DNA of 64,000 nucleotides from Acytostelium subglobosum LB1 (taxonomy: Eukaryota > Evosea > Eumycetozoa > Acytosteliales > Acytosteliaceae): contig NW_012236521.1 in the NCBI RefSeq assembly GCF_000787575.1, forward strand, positions 390,924 to 454,923. Reading direction: 5' to 3'. Below are positions 34,679 through 46,671 of this stretch, piece by piece. Under the pieces are notes generated by a model that searched no databases, had not been told where the DNA came from, and saw only the letters and a program-made list of their open reading frames with translations. The translations under genes were made by a program, and so were the position numbers. Each line of letters opens with the position of its first letter. The first letter of the stretch is position 1.

Positions 34679-35725
34679 GTGATTTGATGTGACAGGGGTT
34701 GTGTGTTGGGACCCTGTTCAGCTTTACTTTTCGGATGTTGTTGAAGTTGATGAAGTTGCAACAAAGTTTAATTTGTGTAATAATCAAGTCAAGGGGGTAC
34801 CCTTTGATCTTGAATAAATAAATGAAGATGGATAGAGTTTGATGAGACTGGTATGAGTTATTTATCAAGTCATAGATTGATTACTAAGTGATATCACTTA
34901 CCTTCCAAGTTATTATTAATAATGATCAATGATTATGATTATTATTATTATTACTTAATTAAGATATGATGGAAGAATGAATGAAAGATTGAAATGACCT
35001 TTGACCGATAGATGAATGAATGAATGAATGAATGAATGAATGAATGAATGACCAATGACACCACAAAGTAATAATAATAATAAAAATATTATGCAAACAA
35101 GAGAAGAGGAGGAGTTGTATTACTGTGCTGTAGACAATGTGGGGTTTAGTATCCACTTACTATCACGTCAATATTACAAACATACCTATCCTATCCTATC
35201 CACTCTATCCTGGCCCTAAACCACAATCTCCATTATCACCTCCTCTTCCTCATCAGCTGATGAGCGGAAGGAATGATCATTATGATCATGTAGTGAAGAT
35301 AGTGGTTCGCAGTAGTACTAGTGTGTGTGTGTGTATGAGTGGGTGTACGACTGGACGATCAAGTTCCCGACTCCCCCACACTCACAACGAGCCTATTCCA
35401 AGGTGCGGGGCAACCAGAGAGCGATCCAAAGATCATTAGACGCGCATTGGATATCTATTATATATTGGTTGATTATACAACTGCATATGAGATGTTAACG
35501 AAGCATAATATGCCTGCTTGGTCACCCTCCTGCATTCTTCTATTTTACTAATGATGTTGATGATGTTGATGATGGTGATGATCAATATTGTCAATGCCAA
35601 TGACTTAATGCAAGAGTAATGCAAACCCTGTGTTGTTGCTTTTGCTGTAGTTTGATGTTGCTGATGACACTTTCAGACCAGGCTTTCAATCAATCAATCA
35701 ATCGACCAACCAATCAATCAATCTA
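34679..35725. other. Long intergenic region with doubtful coding fragments
   Basis: About 1 kb. It contains an (AATG)n tract at 35014-35050, AT-rich blocks and, at 35260-35551, two short plus-strand frames (one starting MSGRNDHYDHVVKIVV, the other ending MLTKHNMPAWSP) that would need an intron to join; an overlapping minus-strand frame also exists. None is convincing as a gene. Confidence 0.4.
35014..35050. repeat. (AATG)n microsatellite
   Basis: About nine tandem AATG units in intergenic DNA. Confidence 0.85.
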
Positions 35726-36304
35726 TTAATCGTCCTCCTCCTTTGGTTCAAAGATCTCAGGTATCAATTTACCTAGTGTCTCTGACATTACAGTTCTCTC
35801 TCTGTTGTTTGTTGTTGTAGTTGATCAGTCAGTCAGTCAGTATACCATTCATCCATGCATTGTAGTCCTTTCCATATTCACATATCATATCCCAACATAC
35901 CTTGGGGCGTCAGATGTAAAGATTCTTGGGAAGTAGAATTGCAATGTCTTGATTGCAGGTGATATCTCGTGCTCCTCAGGCTCTGGTAAGTTCTTGGCAT
36001 CTTCGCAACACTTCTCCAGTCTTTCAAAGGCTGCCATACACTTTGTTGGATTCTTTCTGTTATCTTGTATACTGTATATATTGATCAATTTGACCTTGTT
36101 GTATAAGTACTCCAGTCCATGCTTGTGAAACTGCTCATCCAATCATCCGATCAATCAATCAATCAATCAATCAGTCAATGTCATTGATATGTACCATGTG
36201 AAGAAATGATTGGCATTAATCTCGCAGTTGCCAAGGTTCTTTGATGTGAAGAGGAAGTCTTCGGCAGATTCCTGTGTTTGACTGCTTTCTTCCGCCTTTG
36301 ACAT
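35726..36304 (-). CDS. Small unknown protein, three exons, with a phase mismatch
   Basis: Proposed exons: 36304-36195, 36130-35901, 35801-35726, about 138 residues, starting MSKAEESSQTQESAEDFLF and ending KLIPEIFEPKEEDD. The middle exon is helical with two Cys pairs (KCMAAFERLEKCCEDA). Exons 2 and 3 join in phase. Exon 1 ends in phase 2 (codon TG-) while every usable acceptor before exon 2 needs phase 0; one additional base at the acceptor would give an uninterrupted frame. Either an assembly indel, a non-canonical junction, or a wrong exon 1. I recognise no family. Confidence 0.55.
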
Positions 36305-36764
36305 GTCAATCTTATTATTATTATTATATATATATAAATATAGATATTGTGTTATTAGTGAATAGATTGATTGCATCATGAATTCAATCAAACCTTCAAA
36401 TAATTAAAAAATCAAAGGTTGGTGTTTTTGGTTGTTTCAAATGAAGTCGAACTTGTGAACTTCTAAAGTCTCACTTTATGTCAATCACTTCCAAGAAGGG
36501 ATTAGTTGGTTGCAAACACACCAACAACAAGCAAGCAATACCAATGAACATTGTCATTACTATTACTTGTTGTTGAGATAACATAGAATAATAATAATAA
36601 CAAAACAACAAGAGGATGAAGTAGGAATAATAATATAATAATATTTAATCGTATTAAATACAGAGAATGAGAGAGAGAAATAGATGCCTTTGGCCTGTAC
36701 ACGTACACGCACACTTTGATTGATATGTGCTGTTGGGTAAGCCTCGCCCGAGAATGGATGTGAC
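36305..36764. other. Intergenic spacer
   Basis: 460 bp, AT-rich, with ATT/ATA runs at 36312-36350 and 36585-36650. It carries the promoter of the small unknown gene and the 3' UTR (or a last small exon, see next gene). No other feature. Confidence 0.45.
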
Positions 36765-37589
36765 TTAACACTCACCTGGAAGGTGGTTCTCGATGATGCC
36801 ATAGTTTGACTGTCCAGCAGTGCGGATCTGCTCACGCACGTGGCTGTAGTTCACCTTTGATGGCGATGGTGCGGCAATTGGTTGTTGTTCCTGTTGTTTC
36901 GACTTCTTCTTGAGTTCGGCATTCTCCTTCTCCAACTCGTCCTACAAATTGATCAAGCAAAAAAAGAGTTAGTACTGGAGTACGTCAATGCATCAATACT
37001 CCTCATCGTTCAAAAACCTACAATCTTAATTGACTGTTGATGAATCTTTCTTGCTCTCATAACATTCTGCTTGATAGCGAATGGCTCTGGTCTCTCAGCA
37101 TCGTTCAAACGTTCCTCCAACTCTGCAATCTTCTCGTCCTTCAACTTGTTCTCTTCTCTAAGCTTGAACAACTGTCTAAGTCTGTTGTTGTGCACAATGG
37201 CATTCACTTGATTCATTCAATTATTGAACATATGTTAGAATACCTTTCAAATCAAACCTGAATGCATCGCTTCATCAATGGTTGGATATCATACTCTTTT
37301 GGTTCTGATGATCATTGGCAGCAGCCTTTAGCATTTCATTCTCGCGATTGGTTTGCTCTAGTTGCTCTCTAAGTTTTCTGAGCTCATTCTCTAGACTGTC
37401 AATTCTGGCATTGGATATAATGGTCTGTTGCTGTTGAACGATTTGCTGCTGTTGCTGCTGTTGCTGCTGTGGTTTAACTGAAACCTTTGACTTTTGTTGT
37501 ATATTGGCCAATGGTTGTCTGGCCTTTGGGTCCTGTGGCATACTTCCCATGAAGGCAGCATTTGGCACATTTTCTTTATTGATATTCAT
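36765..37589 (-). CDS. Coiled-coil protein with poly-Gln N-terminus
   Basis: Three exons: 37589-37295, 37206-37022, 36941-36765, 218 residues. Starts MNINKENVPNAAF, then poly-Gln, then heptad-rich helix (RIDSLENELRKLREQLEQTN; LREENKLKDEKIAELEERL; DELEKENAELKKKSKQQ) typical of a coiled coil, and a short end HVREQIRTAGQSNYGIIENH. The stop follows as LPGEC. The bases GTGAGT at that point form a perfect donor, so an alternative last exon from about 36710 ending LFLSLILCI is possible. A structural or cytoskeletal/centrosomal role is only a guess from the coiled coil. Confidence 0.65.
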
Positions 37590-37966
37590 TCTTTTCCTTC
37601 TTCCTCTTACCTAACTGATATATATATTATGTATTATGTATTAAGTATTATAATATAATGAACACGAAACAAACACAAGACAAGACAAACAAACACAAGA
37701 CAAGACACACAAACACAAGACAAGACAATACAAACAAATAATCACTTAAACATACACACTAAATAATAATAATAATGTTTGCAAACAATCACTCACTCAC
37801 ACACTTCACTTGACTGGTTGTGAGCATCTTGAGAATCGCAGCCAGCCCAGACCCCCCTCAACACATCACCAACACCCATCTGTTCATCACATAAATTTGG
37901 TTTTTAAATTCAAAAATTTATTATAACGGTGAACCAAAGTCAAAATTATTCAACGGATTATTCATT
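37590..37966. other. Intergenic spacer
   Basis: 377 bp. Contains three tandem copies of an ACAAACACAAGACAAGAC-like 18-nt unit at about 37667-37725, then AT-rich DNA. Nothing else recognised. Confidence 0.5.
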
Positions 37967-39718
37967 CTACTGTTTTGGCGCCGAGATCTGTTTTTCAATT
38001 CGGTCGAGTCTCTGCGATTGTAAGTCCAACTTTGTATGAATCGATGCCATGCTCTCCATAATCTGAAGAAGTAAAGCATTGTCATTGACATCACCACCAA
38101 CACCAACATCACTGGCACCAACTTGTTTGTTTTTCACTGATGCACCTGTATTGGTCATGTCCTGGGAAAGGTCAAACACTAATATGTCGACATCGGAATA
38201 CAATGACTTGGGATTGGGAGATATGCCGATGAGTGGTTGCGATGATGTTGGCTTGCGACAATGCAAAACGAACAGTCTTCCATGTCCATCAAAGTGGGTA
38301 CCCTTGATACGTATGTTGTTGTTGTCTTCAGAGTGGTCGCCAATGAATGGTATTGTTGAGTGACATTGGACATGTTTTGANTTGTTGATTAACTTTGTAC
38401 AGGGTGATGGATGGCTGAGCACATTGATTGGAACCAATGGCAAGCATACCAGTTTGTTTGTCGTATGCCATCAAGTCTACCACTTTGTATCTTGGTGTTG
38501 AACAACTATTGATTGGTGTTGGTGATGTTGATGGATGTTGGAAAAGATGTATCCTGGATGGTGCATTATCATTGTTATTGTTGTCTTGGACCATGTTTGA
38601 GAATGATGATGTTGATAATGACGATGACGACATTGGGTCCACCATGAACAATGAGCTGATTACATTCTGTTTGTTAGATCTCGTTACCAATGTCGGTTGC
38701 TCATCAATGATGTTAAAGTTTGGTTTGATAATGTCGTCCAATGATGAGATATCACCACTTCCAATTGTGTTGCTATTGTTGCCACCTGAGCTCTTGATTG
38801 CTGGCATTGATGCCATCACCTCCTTCACATAGAGATACTGTTCGGTGGCGACAATAAACAGACCATCGGCAACACCGCACCATCTTACTGCAGAGTATGT
38901 CATACTATCACCTTCAACATAGTATTCATTGCATTTGTATTCCTGTTCCATTGCCATATCGCGCCATTCAATCACCTTGATCTCGTTGCTGCTAACTCTG
39001 TACATGTGTAATCATTGTTTAGTCATACTACTTCCACTTCTTAACGATGTTAATACATCTACTAGTACATACATGGCAAGAAGTAAGCCTGTAGGGTGCC
39101 AGTTGAGATCCTTGACTTTGGACTTCATTGAGATTGATACATCGTTACCGACCTTGACTGTGTCGAAGTGCGACTCCTAAGTGATGTATGTGTCGGTGTC
39201 ATGTTCATTAAGTGTTGAGATGCAAGAGTAACATACAGCTTTGATATTATACATTGGATTCCATTGTATCCTTGAAGACATTGATGCCTTCTCTGACGGC
39301 TCTTTGAGAATCACATCGCCACGATGCATCGATATCACATCCATCTGTTGATGAGACAGTCTCAACTGAGGTGACGAACTGATTGATTGTATGATTGAAT
39401 GATGTTAGTATACTCCATCACTCAATCATTATATCATTCATTGAGATTGATCGATATATACTATGAACCAATGTTTAGTGATGGCAGTGCAACATGTTGT
39501 TGAGACGTTTTGAATGTGTTGAGCATGTGTCTGACAACATTATCTTTGGTGACCTTGTATAGTAGTAGTTGTTTGGCATCATCGTCATGCCAAGGTATTG
39601 CAGTGGAGCCATCTGTAAGATCAACAAGATGATCCAGATGATTACAATATTGATTGAACAAGTTGATCTTTTCACCAAGATGGATGATACATTGAGTCTT
39701 AGGTTTATTATTATTCAT
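37967..39718 (-). CDS. WD40-like protein with C-terminal coiled coil; one N breaks the frame
   Basis: Four exons: 39718-39462, 39378-39237, 39176-39073, 38997-37967, about 510 residues. Strand-rich repeat-like segments (VKVGNDVSISMKSKVKDLNW followed by HPTGLLLA; IKVIEWRD; YSAVRWCGVADGLFIVATEQ; DLMAYDKQTGMLAIGS) fit a degenerate beta-propeller, and the end (LQIMESMASIHTKLDLQSQR) a short coiled coil. The first donor is TCATA|GTATAT, giving GSYSSPQLRLS across the junction. A single N at 38381 shifts the frame; dropping it gives a continuous protein, so it is probably an assembly artefact. I cannot name the family. Confidence 0.68.
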
Positions 39719-39931
39719 TTTATGTATTTGATTGAACTAATAATACAATGGTGATTTATAATTGGTGATAGTTTATTACAAAATATTAATTTCCAACTGG
39801 TGGAAGGATTAATATAAATTTAGAATGGAATATTTATTTTTTGATATACTAATTTCAGATTTCAGAAAGAACGAGTTAAAAACCCCAATAAATAGGGACA
39901 AAAGCGGAGGAAAGGATCTTCCCAAAACATC
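39719..39931. other. Spacer upstream of tRNA-Phe
   Basis: AT-rich; combined with the region after the tRNA it forms a 944-bp interval without protein genes. Confidence 0.4.
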
Positions 39932-40005
39932 GCCTTTTTAGCTCAGTTGGTAGTAGCGTAAGACTGAAGATCTTAAGGTCGCTGGTTCGATCCCGGCAAA
40001 AGGCA
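39932..40005 (+). tRNA. tRNA-Phe (anticodon GAA), no intron
   Basis: Cloverleaf: acceptor GCCTTTT/AAAAGGC (7 bp), anticodon arm TAAGA-CTGAAGA-TCTTA with anticodon GAA, T arm GCTGG-TTCGATC-CCGGC, discriminator A. The internal B box is GGTTCGATCCC, and TTTTATTTTT just downstream can terminate RNA polymerase III. The D arm is slightly abnormal: one base longer than the usual GGTTGGGAGAGC-type arm, with only three good stem pairs. CCA is not encoded, as expected for a nuclear gene. Confidence 0.93.
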
Positions 40006-40009
40006 GAAG

Positions 40010-40020
40010 CTTTTATTTTT
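40010..40020 (+). terminator. Pol III terminator of tRNA-Phe
   Basis: T-rich run TTTTATTTTT directly after the tRNA 3' end. Confidence 0.7.
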
Positions 40021-40662
40021 GAAAAGCAAAAAAATGACGATTTTAATTATGGTGTAAGACCTCCCAGGTCCAGAAAACCAAAACGAGTGATATGAATGTT
40101 GTCCTTGACTCTCCTAAACAAAGACAGTAGTTTCCTAATCGGTAGTATTATTTTTTGGGTTTACATACTTACATTGATTGATTAAATAGGAAGTATACCA
40201 AGATTTATTAATAGTTGTGGATGTTAGATTAGGTGGTTGGAAATGGTTGATCCAATGTTTTGGGTATGGCCCATTAAAGGTCAAAATGATGAGCTGGGTG
40301 TCCTCTGATTTATCTTTAGTCCTGCGATGACTTTTTAATATCTGATTGGGTTAAAGACAGTTCAGTCAATCAAATATATCTTAGTTGATATTGATGATGA
40401 TGATGTGACCAATAAGCCTTCATCTTGGGCCACTCATGGCCCTACAGATATATGCTTTAGGGTGCACCAGATCACAAATCAAGAGGTAGAGTCGGTCCTC
40501 CTCTTCATCATCATCGCACCCCTTTGGATACTCATACTCATTGGGTTAGTTGGTTGACAAGTTCATCATCGACCTCATGGCCACTCACAATGATGATCAT
40601 CATCATTCATTATTCAGTGATTGATTGATCATATACATTGATAGAGATAGAGATAGAGAGCT
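40021..40662. other. Intergenic spacer
   Basis: 642 bp; GATGATGATG and TGATTGATTG runs, no coding frame or RNA recognised. Promoter of the 7TM gene lies at its right end. Confidence 0.45.
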
Positions 40663-42130
40663 ATGGCAGTCACACCTTCATCGCTCACAGGTGACAGTTC
40701 GTTGGACAAGTTGGTACTGTCCTTTTACATCATTAGAATGATGTTGTTAGTTGCAATCATAGTCATATGTCTACCTCAGTTCATCTTTGACATTAGATAC
40801 TTTCATCAAAGGAAACAGAGACCAAATGCAAGATGTTGTGTACTATTCTGTCTAGCTGGATTTGCTTTAAGTAAGTTGATTGGAACATCTCCACTCAATC
40901 AATCACTGACTCACTTTCAATCAAACAACAGCAAGACTATTATACTGTTCATTCATTTTGGATTCACATCAATATGATACCAATGACATGAGAGCATTCT
41001 ACTCATCAATGTGGGCAACAGTAAGTTAGTTCGGAAGGTAGATGAGTTATGGATTGTGGAGTGACTGACTTAATGATGTTTGATGATAGTTCTTCCAATT
41101 CTGTATATTTATCTTTATAGGTTGTTTCTGGATGACCTTACTTTATACATTCTTCATCTCCGATAAGATCAAATTTGAGAACCAATCAAGATGTTGGAAG
41201 TAAGTAATACACCTTGTGATGGTCCACCATGTAATGGAACCATCCCATCACCATCAATCAATCAATCAAGTACTGACTCTTGGATCCATTCCCCTCACAC
41301 ACTAACTCAAACATTCATTCAGATACTCTTGGTTCCTTGTAGTATTATGCTTTGTTTATAACATACTGTACATTATTCTTCAACATACTATAAGTGCCAA
41401 GAATCTGGATACTTATTACAATGTGGCATTCGTTGTAATCATTGGATTTGGTGGCACAACAATCTTTATAAATGGTCTTACACTGCTGATTCAGATGCGA
41501 CGTCATGAGAACCAGGTGATTACACAGAATACAAATGTGGCCATTGCCAACATTGTCAATGATATCAAGTTGCTATCATTTGTTATTGCCTTCTCAATGA
41601 CAATGTTAATAGTACGCTCGGTAATATTCTATGTACTCAAAGTGCCACAAGATAGCAACTACCGACACTTGTACTCATTCATCACATTCCTGGCGGAGAT
41701 GTTGTCTTCACTCACTGTGATGTATGCCGTTGCCGATAAATGTATCAACTATCTCATGTTCAAACCAGTGGTGATCACTAGACGTTTGGCAAATGATAAT
41801 TATCGCAAGAGTATACCTTTGGCTCAGATGCAGGCATTGAACAAGAACAAACCATTACCGCCAGCCGATCCCAAGGACAGCACAGAGAAGGATAGCTTCC
41901 AATTCAATGACAGCAAACAAATATCAAACGAATTGAATAGTATAGAGACTGATGATGGTCACAATGAATCAGTTGTGGAAGTTGTGCCCAACACTGCAGT
42001 CTCACCAGACGTTCATACTCTGGAAGTAGTTGCCTCAACATCACCATATACTCTGCCATTCGCCAGCGAATTATCTCTGGATTCAATGGATAATCCAGAA
42101 CAAACCTGGCTTGGATCATACAAACAATAA
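40663..42130 (+). CDS. Seven-transmembrane protein, TOM1/GPR137-like
   Basis: Four exons: 40663-40870, 40932-41020, 41090-41199, 41323-42130; phases agree, 404 residues. About seven hydrophobic spans: MLLVAIIVICLPQFIF, CCVLFCLAGFALTRLLY, FCIFIFIGCFWMTLLYTFF, YSWFLVVLCFVYNILYII, VAFVVIIGFGGTTIFINGL, LLSFVIAFSMTMLIVRSVIF and LAEMLSSLTVMYAV. A hydrophilic C-terminal tail of about 100 residues follows. The size and spacing resemble the TOM1/THH1 and GPR137 group of endomembrane/lysosomal 7TM proteins, but classic GPCR families are not excluded; no DRY or NPxxY motif is seen. Confidence 0.7.
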
Positions 42131-42346
42131 AGTTGGGAGGCCAACTACTTCGACTCACATAGTCTAGACCATTGATGACTCGTCATCATTCATTGAGTGT
42201 TACAGGGGTTAGTGTGTGTGTCTGGGTGTGAGTGTGGTAGTATGTGTGTATGATTGATTAATCAATCACATACTTATATCTTGATCATGTGATCAAACAA
42301 TCAATCATCTTAATAATATACTTATAATACTTATATATAAATTACA

Positions 42347-44153
42347 ATGTTCAGATATAAAATACTCTGGAATAATAATTTACTCATATTAATAATAATT
42401 ATAACAACTCTATGTTTAGTAGATCGATCAAAATCAGATACAGACTTTTATAAATATGGAGGCGATAGGAATGCTCATGAAACATCATATAATGAGACAT
42501 TGTCATATAAGTTGAACCCATATCTACCTCCACCTGAACCTCAGAATATAGATATATGCGAAGCATTGGTAGAGGATCAATGTCTACTCAATGAAGGTTG
42601 TGCACTGTTTCAAATGGCATCATGTTGTAATGGTCCCAAACTAGTATGTGTCAACTACTCTGACTACTACTTTGAAGTGGCTCCTGGATCATGTCTACTT
42701 AACAAACAAACCAACGAAGTATTCAACCTATTCTTCAACTATATTCCTCCACTATCTGATGATTATTATGAACTATTCATTCCATCAAATGGTATGTCTC
42801 CACTCACTCTTTCATTCATTCATTCATTCATTTATGATCACTAACTCAATTACTCAAACAATCAATCATTGGAACTATCCCAATCACTTGCATACTGAAA
42901 CTTCGACTCCAACTCGATCATCACCACCGAAATGTCCCTGCACGATCACTCACTGGAACTATCCCATTCATTCAATCTCGCAACAATACTATCAATGATC
43001 ACAACTCTCTGATCATACCTCTGATCACTCACTGGAACTATCCCAATCACTCACTCAATCACTCAATCACACAATATCAACTTTTAGCATCATGTAAGGA
43101 ACTGGATTGTTTCTCTCAGGGTATGATATGTGCATTGGTACATGGCACTTGTAAGATTGAAGATTGGTCTTGTTGTGCACCAACGTATCAATGTATAAAT
43201 AGGACTATACCTCAGAATATAACATTGGCACCCAACTATCATGAGTATGAACAACCATTGGCTGGAAGTAAATGTGAACTACCATGTGGACTTGGCTTTG
43301 TATGCAAGGTTGATGAAGGTAAATCACGATGCATGCCAAAGAACTGCACCTTCTTGGTCTGTGATGAGTACAGTACATGTGCCAACCTACCCGACATTGG
43401 AATATCAACATGTTTCCTCAAAAAGAGTAAGTTCATTGATGTGATTGGAATGATTCCAAACTTACTAACAATTAACAATGATTGATTAGATGTTCAAGGA
43501 GTCTTGGAATCTTGTTTAAAGGAAACTTGCCCTCCTGGCTTCATTTGTATGAGGGGCGAGTTCACAGATTATGATTGTGTTCCATCACAAGAAGGTTCAT
43601 TCGGTAAGTACTTCACTGGAACTATCCAAATCAACTCAAACAATGATCAATCACTCACTCACTCAACCTCAATCCACAACAACTAGACCAAAACCTTTAC
43701 AACTGCGATCAGTGTCCACCCAACTTTGATTGTAACAAGTTTGAATGGGGCATTGTGTGCTCAGAGTCAGTGTCGGTGGAGTCCATCGTACCTTGTTACC
43801 GCAGTCAATGCACGTACACTCAGTTCTGCAATCATACATCACGTAGATGTGAGTTTGAAGCATGTGAACAACAGATAACATGTGGACCGAATATGACTTG
43901 TTTACAAGTGGATGTTATACTACCTCGTATCTGTGTTACAAGTGAATCCATTGTACAACAGGACTTCTGGCAACAAGACATTCTCAATGGCATCTACAAC
44001 ACTGCATCGTACTCACTTCCAGAGTTGACCATTGTACAAACAACTGATCCTGGTCCTCATCATTACGCATCATCCAATCAGGTTGATGACTCAGGTGGAC
44101 ATCATGGAGCAGGTCAAGGAAATACTGTAGGTGTCGTTGGAACACCATCATAA
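42347..44153 (+). CDS. Secreted cysteine-rich (follistatin/EGF-like repeat) protein
   Basis: Four exons: 42347-42791, 43088-43426, 43490-43603, 43687-44153; 454 residues. The N-terminus is a signal peptide or signal anchor (NNNLLILIIIITTLCLV). The rest holds repeated Cys modules such as CKELDCFSQGMICALVHGTC, CELPCGLGFVCKVDEGKSRC, CLKETCPPGFICMRG and CEQQITCGPNMTCLQ, the CxxxxCpxGfxC spacing typical of FOLN/EGF-like repeats in dictyostelid spore-coat and extracellular proteins. Several NxT/NxS sites. No second membrane span or GPI signal. Probable extracellular matrix or cell-surface role (inference). Confidence 0.75.
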
Positions 44154-44344
44154 TATATACTTGATTGATTATTTGAATAAACTGGAAAGAATGACATCAT
44201 TTGAGCTACTTTCACAAAAATAGGCGCACTTTGACAAAGAGTGAATGAACGAAAGAGATGTTCATTGTTGAATAACATGCATGTTATTCAGATCATATAC
44301 TATACAGATAGATAGAGAATAATAACAATATCTATTATAATAGT

Positions 44345-46604
44345 ATGAATACAGTACAATTGACACCAACATCTCAAGGTGGTGGACAGTATCTACATCA
44401 TCAACAACAACCTATTGGTGTTACTGGCAGTGCATCACAGCAGCAGACAATACCTCGTGGAATGAATATGGTCAACAACAACAAACCAATAAGTAGTATA
44501 GGTAGTGGATCAGTAGTGTCATCATTGTCAAACAAACCAATGACACCAATCACTGTTCAACAACAACAACAACAACAGCAACAACAACAACAACAACAGA
44601 CTACACAATCACAAACCAAGTCTGTACTAAAGTCATCATCATTCCCATTTATCTCGAGATCATGGGAGTTGGACACATTCGAGTCATACCTCAAGTTTAG
44701 GTCGCACTTTGTCAAAGTCAAGTCGCGACCCTACCTCCTCAAGGCCCTCAGTCTGCTCATCCTATCAATCAGTCTATTCAGCTATCTCATCGAGAATGGA
44801 GATGTCATGTATACAAAGTGTATGATCAAACTTGATTGATTGATTGAACGATCGATTGAGTGATTGACTAAGACTCTCTATATAGCACCCATCATATACT
44901 TCACAATGTTAATAGTCGCGTCGGTCTGCCTTGGACTGAGCACATCGATGCTCTATCAACACTTCCAGACGGTGCCAGAGATTGTAATGACTGAGGAGCA
45001 AAGAGGATTGTATAAATGGCCAGAGTACTTCCCTTCAAGTCCTCCTCCATCTCGCGATCATGATCGTGCATCAGCACCTATTCCTATTACAATGTCATCA
45101 CTCAGTGCTGTATCACCTTATAGACAGCCACAGCCACAGTCACAATCAGTGACCACGCCACTGTCAGCGATGAAGCAACAGTCGCCCATCACCTCGCCCT
45201 ACTCACACAGATACTCTCCACCCAAGTCTGTGATGGAGCGTGAGAGCGAAGAGATCGAGAGCAACTTCAAGGGACGTCTATTCACCTCACTCAGTGATCT
45301 CTCCGTCAGCGAGTCACTCTCACTCTCACAATTGGACAAGGAGAGGATGGAACAGGATAAGAACAAGAGTATGGTCAATGATTGATTGAATGGATTGATG
45401 AACCATGTATAATGGCTAACAATGATTGTCCATCTGATTAATCACATTTACAGAAATCTTTGAGATTGAACCAATAGTCACTCAGTACTACCAACCAATT
45501 CAGAACTACCGCGTCCTCCAGAAGTCCAAGATCGTGGAGAATGCTGCCAAGTTGTCATACGAGGACGTTGTGTCCACCAAGTATTTCCTTTGGAAGAAGG
45601 TAGGTGTGCCAATTTGGGCCCATGGTACCATCATATACTTACTTACTTACGCTCTATCAATCAACCAATCAATCATATTTAGATGTGTGAGGATGATCAC
45701 CTGATGATGACAGAGGCAGTGCCAAACTGCCAGAGATGGTTTGCAGAGAATATCATCAAGCCTCTCGAGAAGAGTGCCGAGGAATACCTTGGTGTCAAGG
45801 ATGAGCAGCTACTAGTCGATGATCAATCAAGGCTATCCAAGTTTAATGCATTTGTAAGACCTAGGTCCATCTTGAAAAGAGGACCTCAATTAGATCACTG
45901 ACTCGATCAACTCAATCAATTAGGGAATGAGCAAGTTGGACATCATCAAAAATGTACTTAGACATACTGTACATCATTTGAAGAGATTGAATGATGTACA
46001 TCACAAGAATGAGAACGATTATATCTGTAGAAGGATAAAGGAGTGGTCAAAGGATGGCTACATATTCCCTCAGTTTGGCGACAAATCATCGGATCTGAAT
46101 GATCTCCAGCAGCCAACGGACGAGCAGTTGATATTCGCATTGTTCCTCACCTACATGGACGAGCGACTAAACAAGGACATCACAGCACCCATCCCCGACC
46201 TGCCATTCTCCTCCAAGTACATCAAAGAGGACAGCACCAAACAAGTGTTTAAGCACATCCCATTGATCAACATAACATATAAGCGACCATTGCATTGCGA
46301 TCTCTTGGTGCCAACCAACGACACTCATCGTCTGTTGGACATCTCACCAGTAAGTTGAATCTAGTCGAGTCGAACCGATGCCTGGACAACTAGCAAGTCA
46401 TCTTACTGACCTCCATCTCTCATCCACACTCATCAGGGACTGCATAACATATTCTTCACCATTGTATTGTTCTTCCATTGTATCAACAAGTACTGCGATG
46501 GATACATTGATAACATGGATATTACAAAGCTCAACGTTAGGATATTCCTGGACACTGTCACTGTTGGCGATCAGGATGATGACGGCGACATTGACTTCAA
46601 CTAA
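44345..46604 (+). CDS. TMEM209-like nuclear-envelope protein
   Basis: Six exons: 44345-44819, 44886-45368, 45454-45599, 45683-45853, 45924-46349, 46437-46604; 622 residues. Two adjacent membrane spans at about residues 131-150 (LLKALSLLILSISLFSYLI) and 161-181 (IIYFTMLIVASVCLGLSTSM), then a Pro/Ser-rich linker and a conserved C-terminal domain: CQRWFAENIIKPLE, IKEWSKDGYIFPQFGDKS, DEQLIFALFLTYMDERL, CDGYIDNMDITKLN and the acidic end. This order matches TMEM209, a nuclear-envelope/nucleoporin-associated protein in animals. The N-terminus is Gln-rich and species-specific. Confidence 0.88.
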
Positions 46605-46671
46605 ATGAATGAATGAATGAAAGATCCATCAAGCGTATAATGATTGATTGAATGAATGAATGAGTGTTATA

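Noticed and set aside
35436-35624. Minus-strand frame ending QLYNQPIYNRYPMRV, considered as a last exon
   Set aside because: No upstream exon with a start codon or matching donor could be found; kept only as part of the spacer description.
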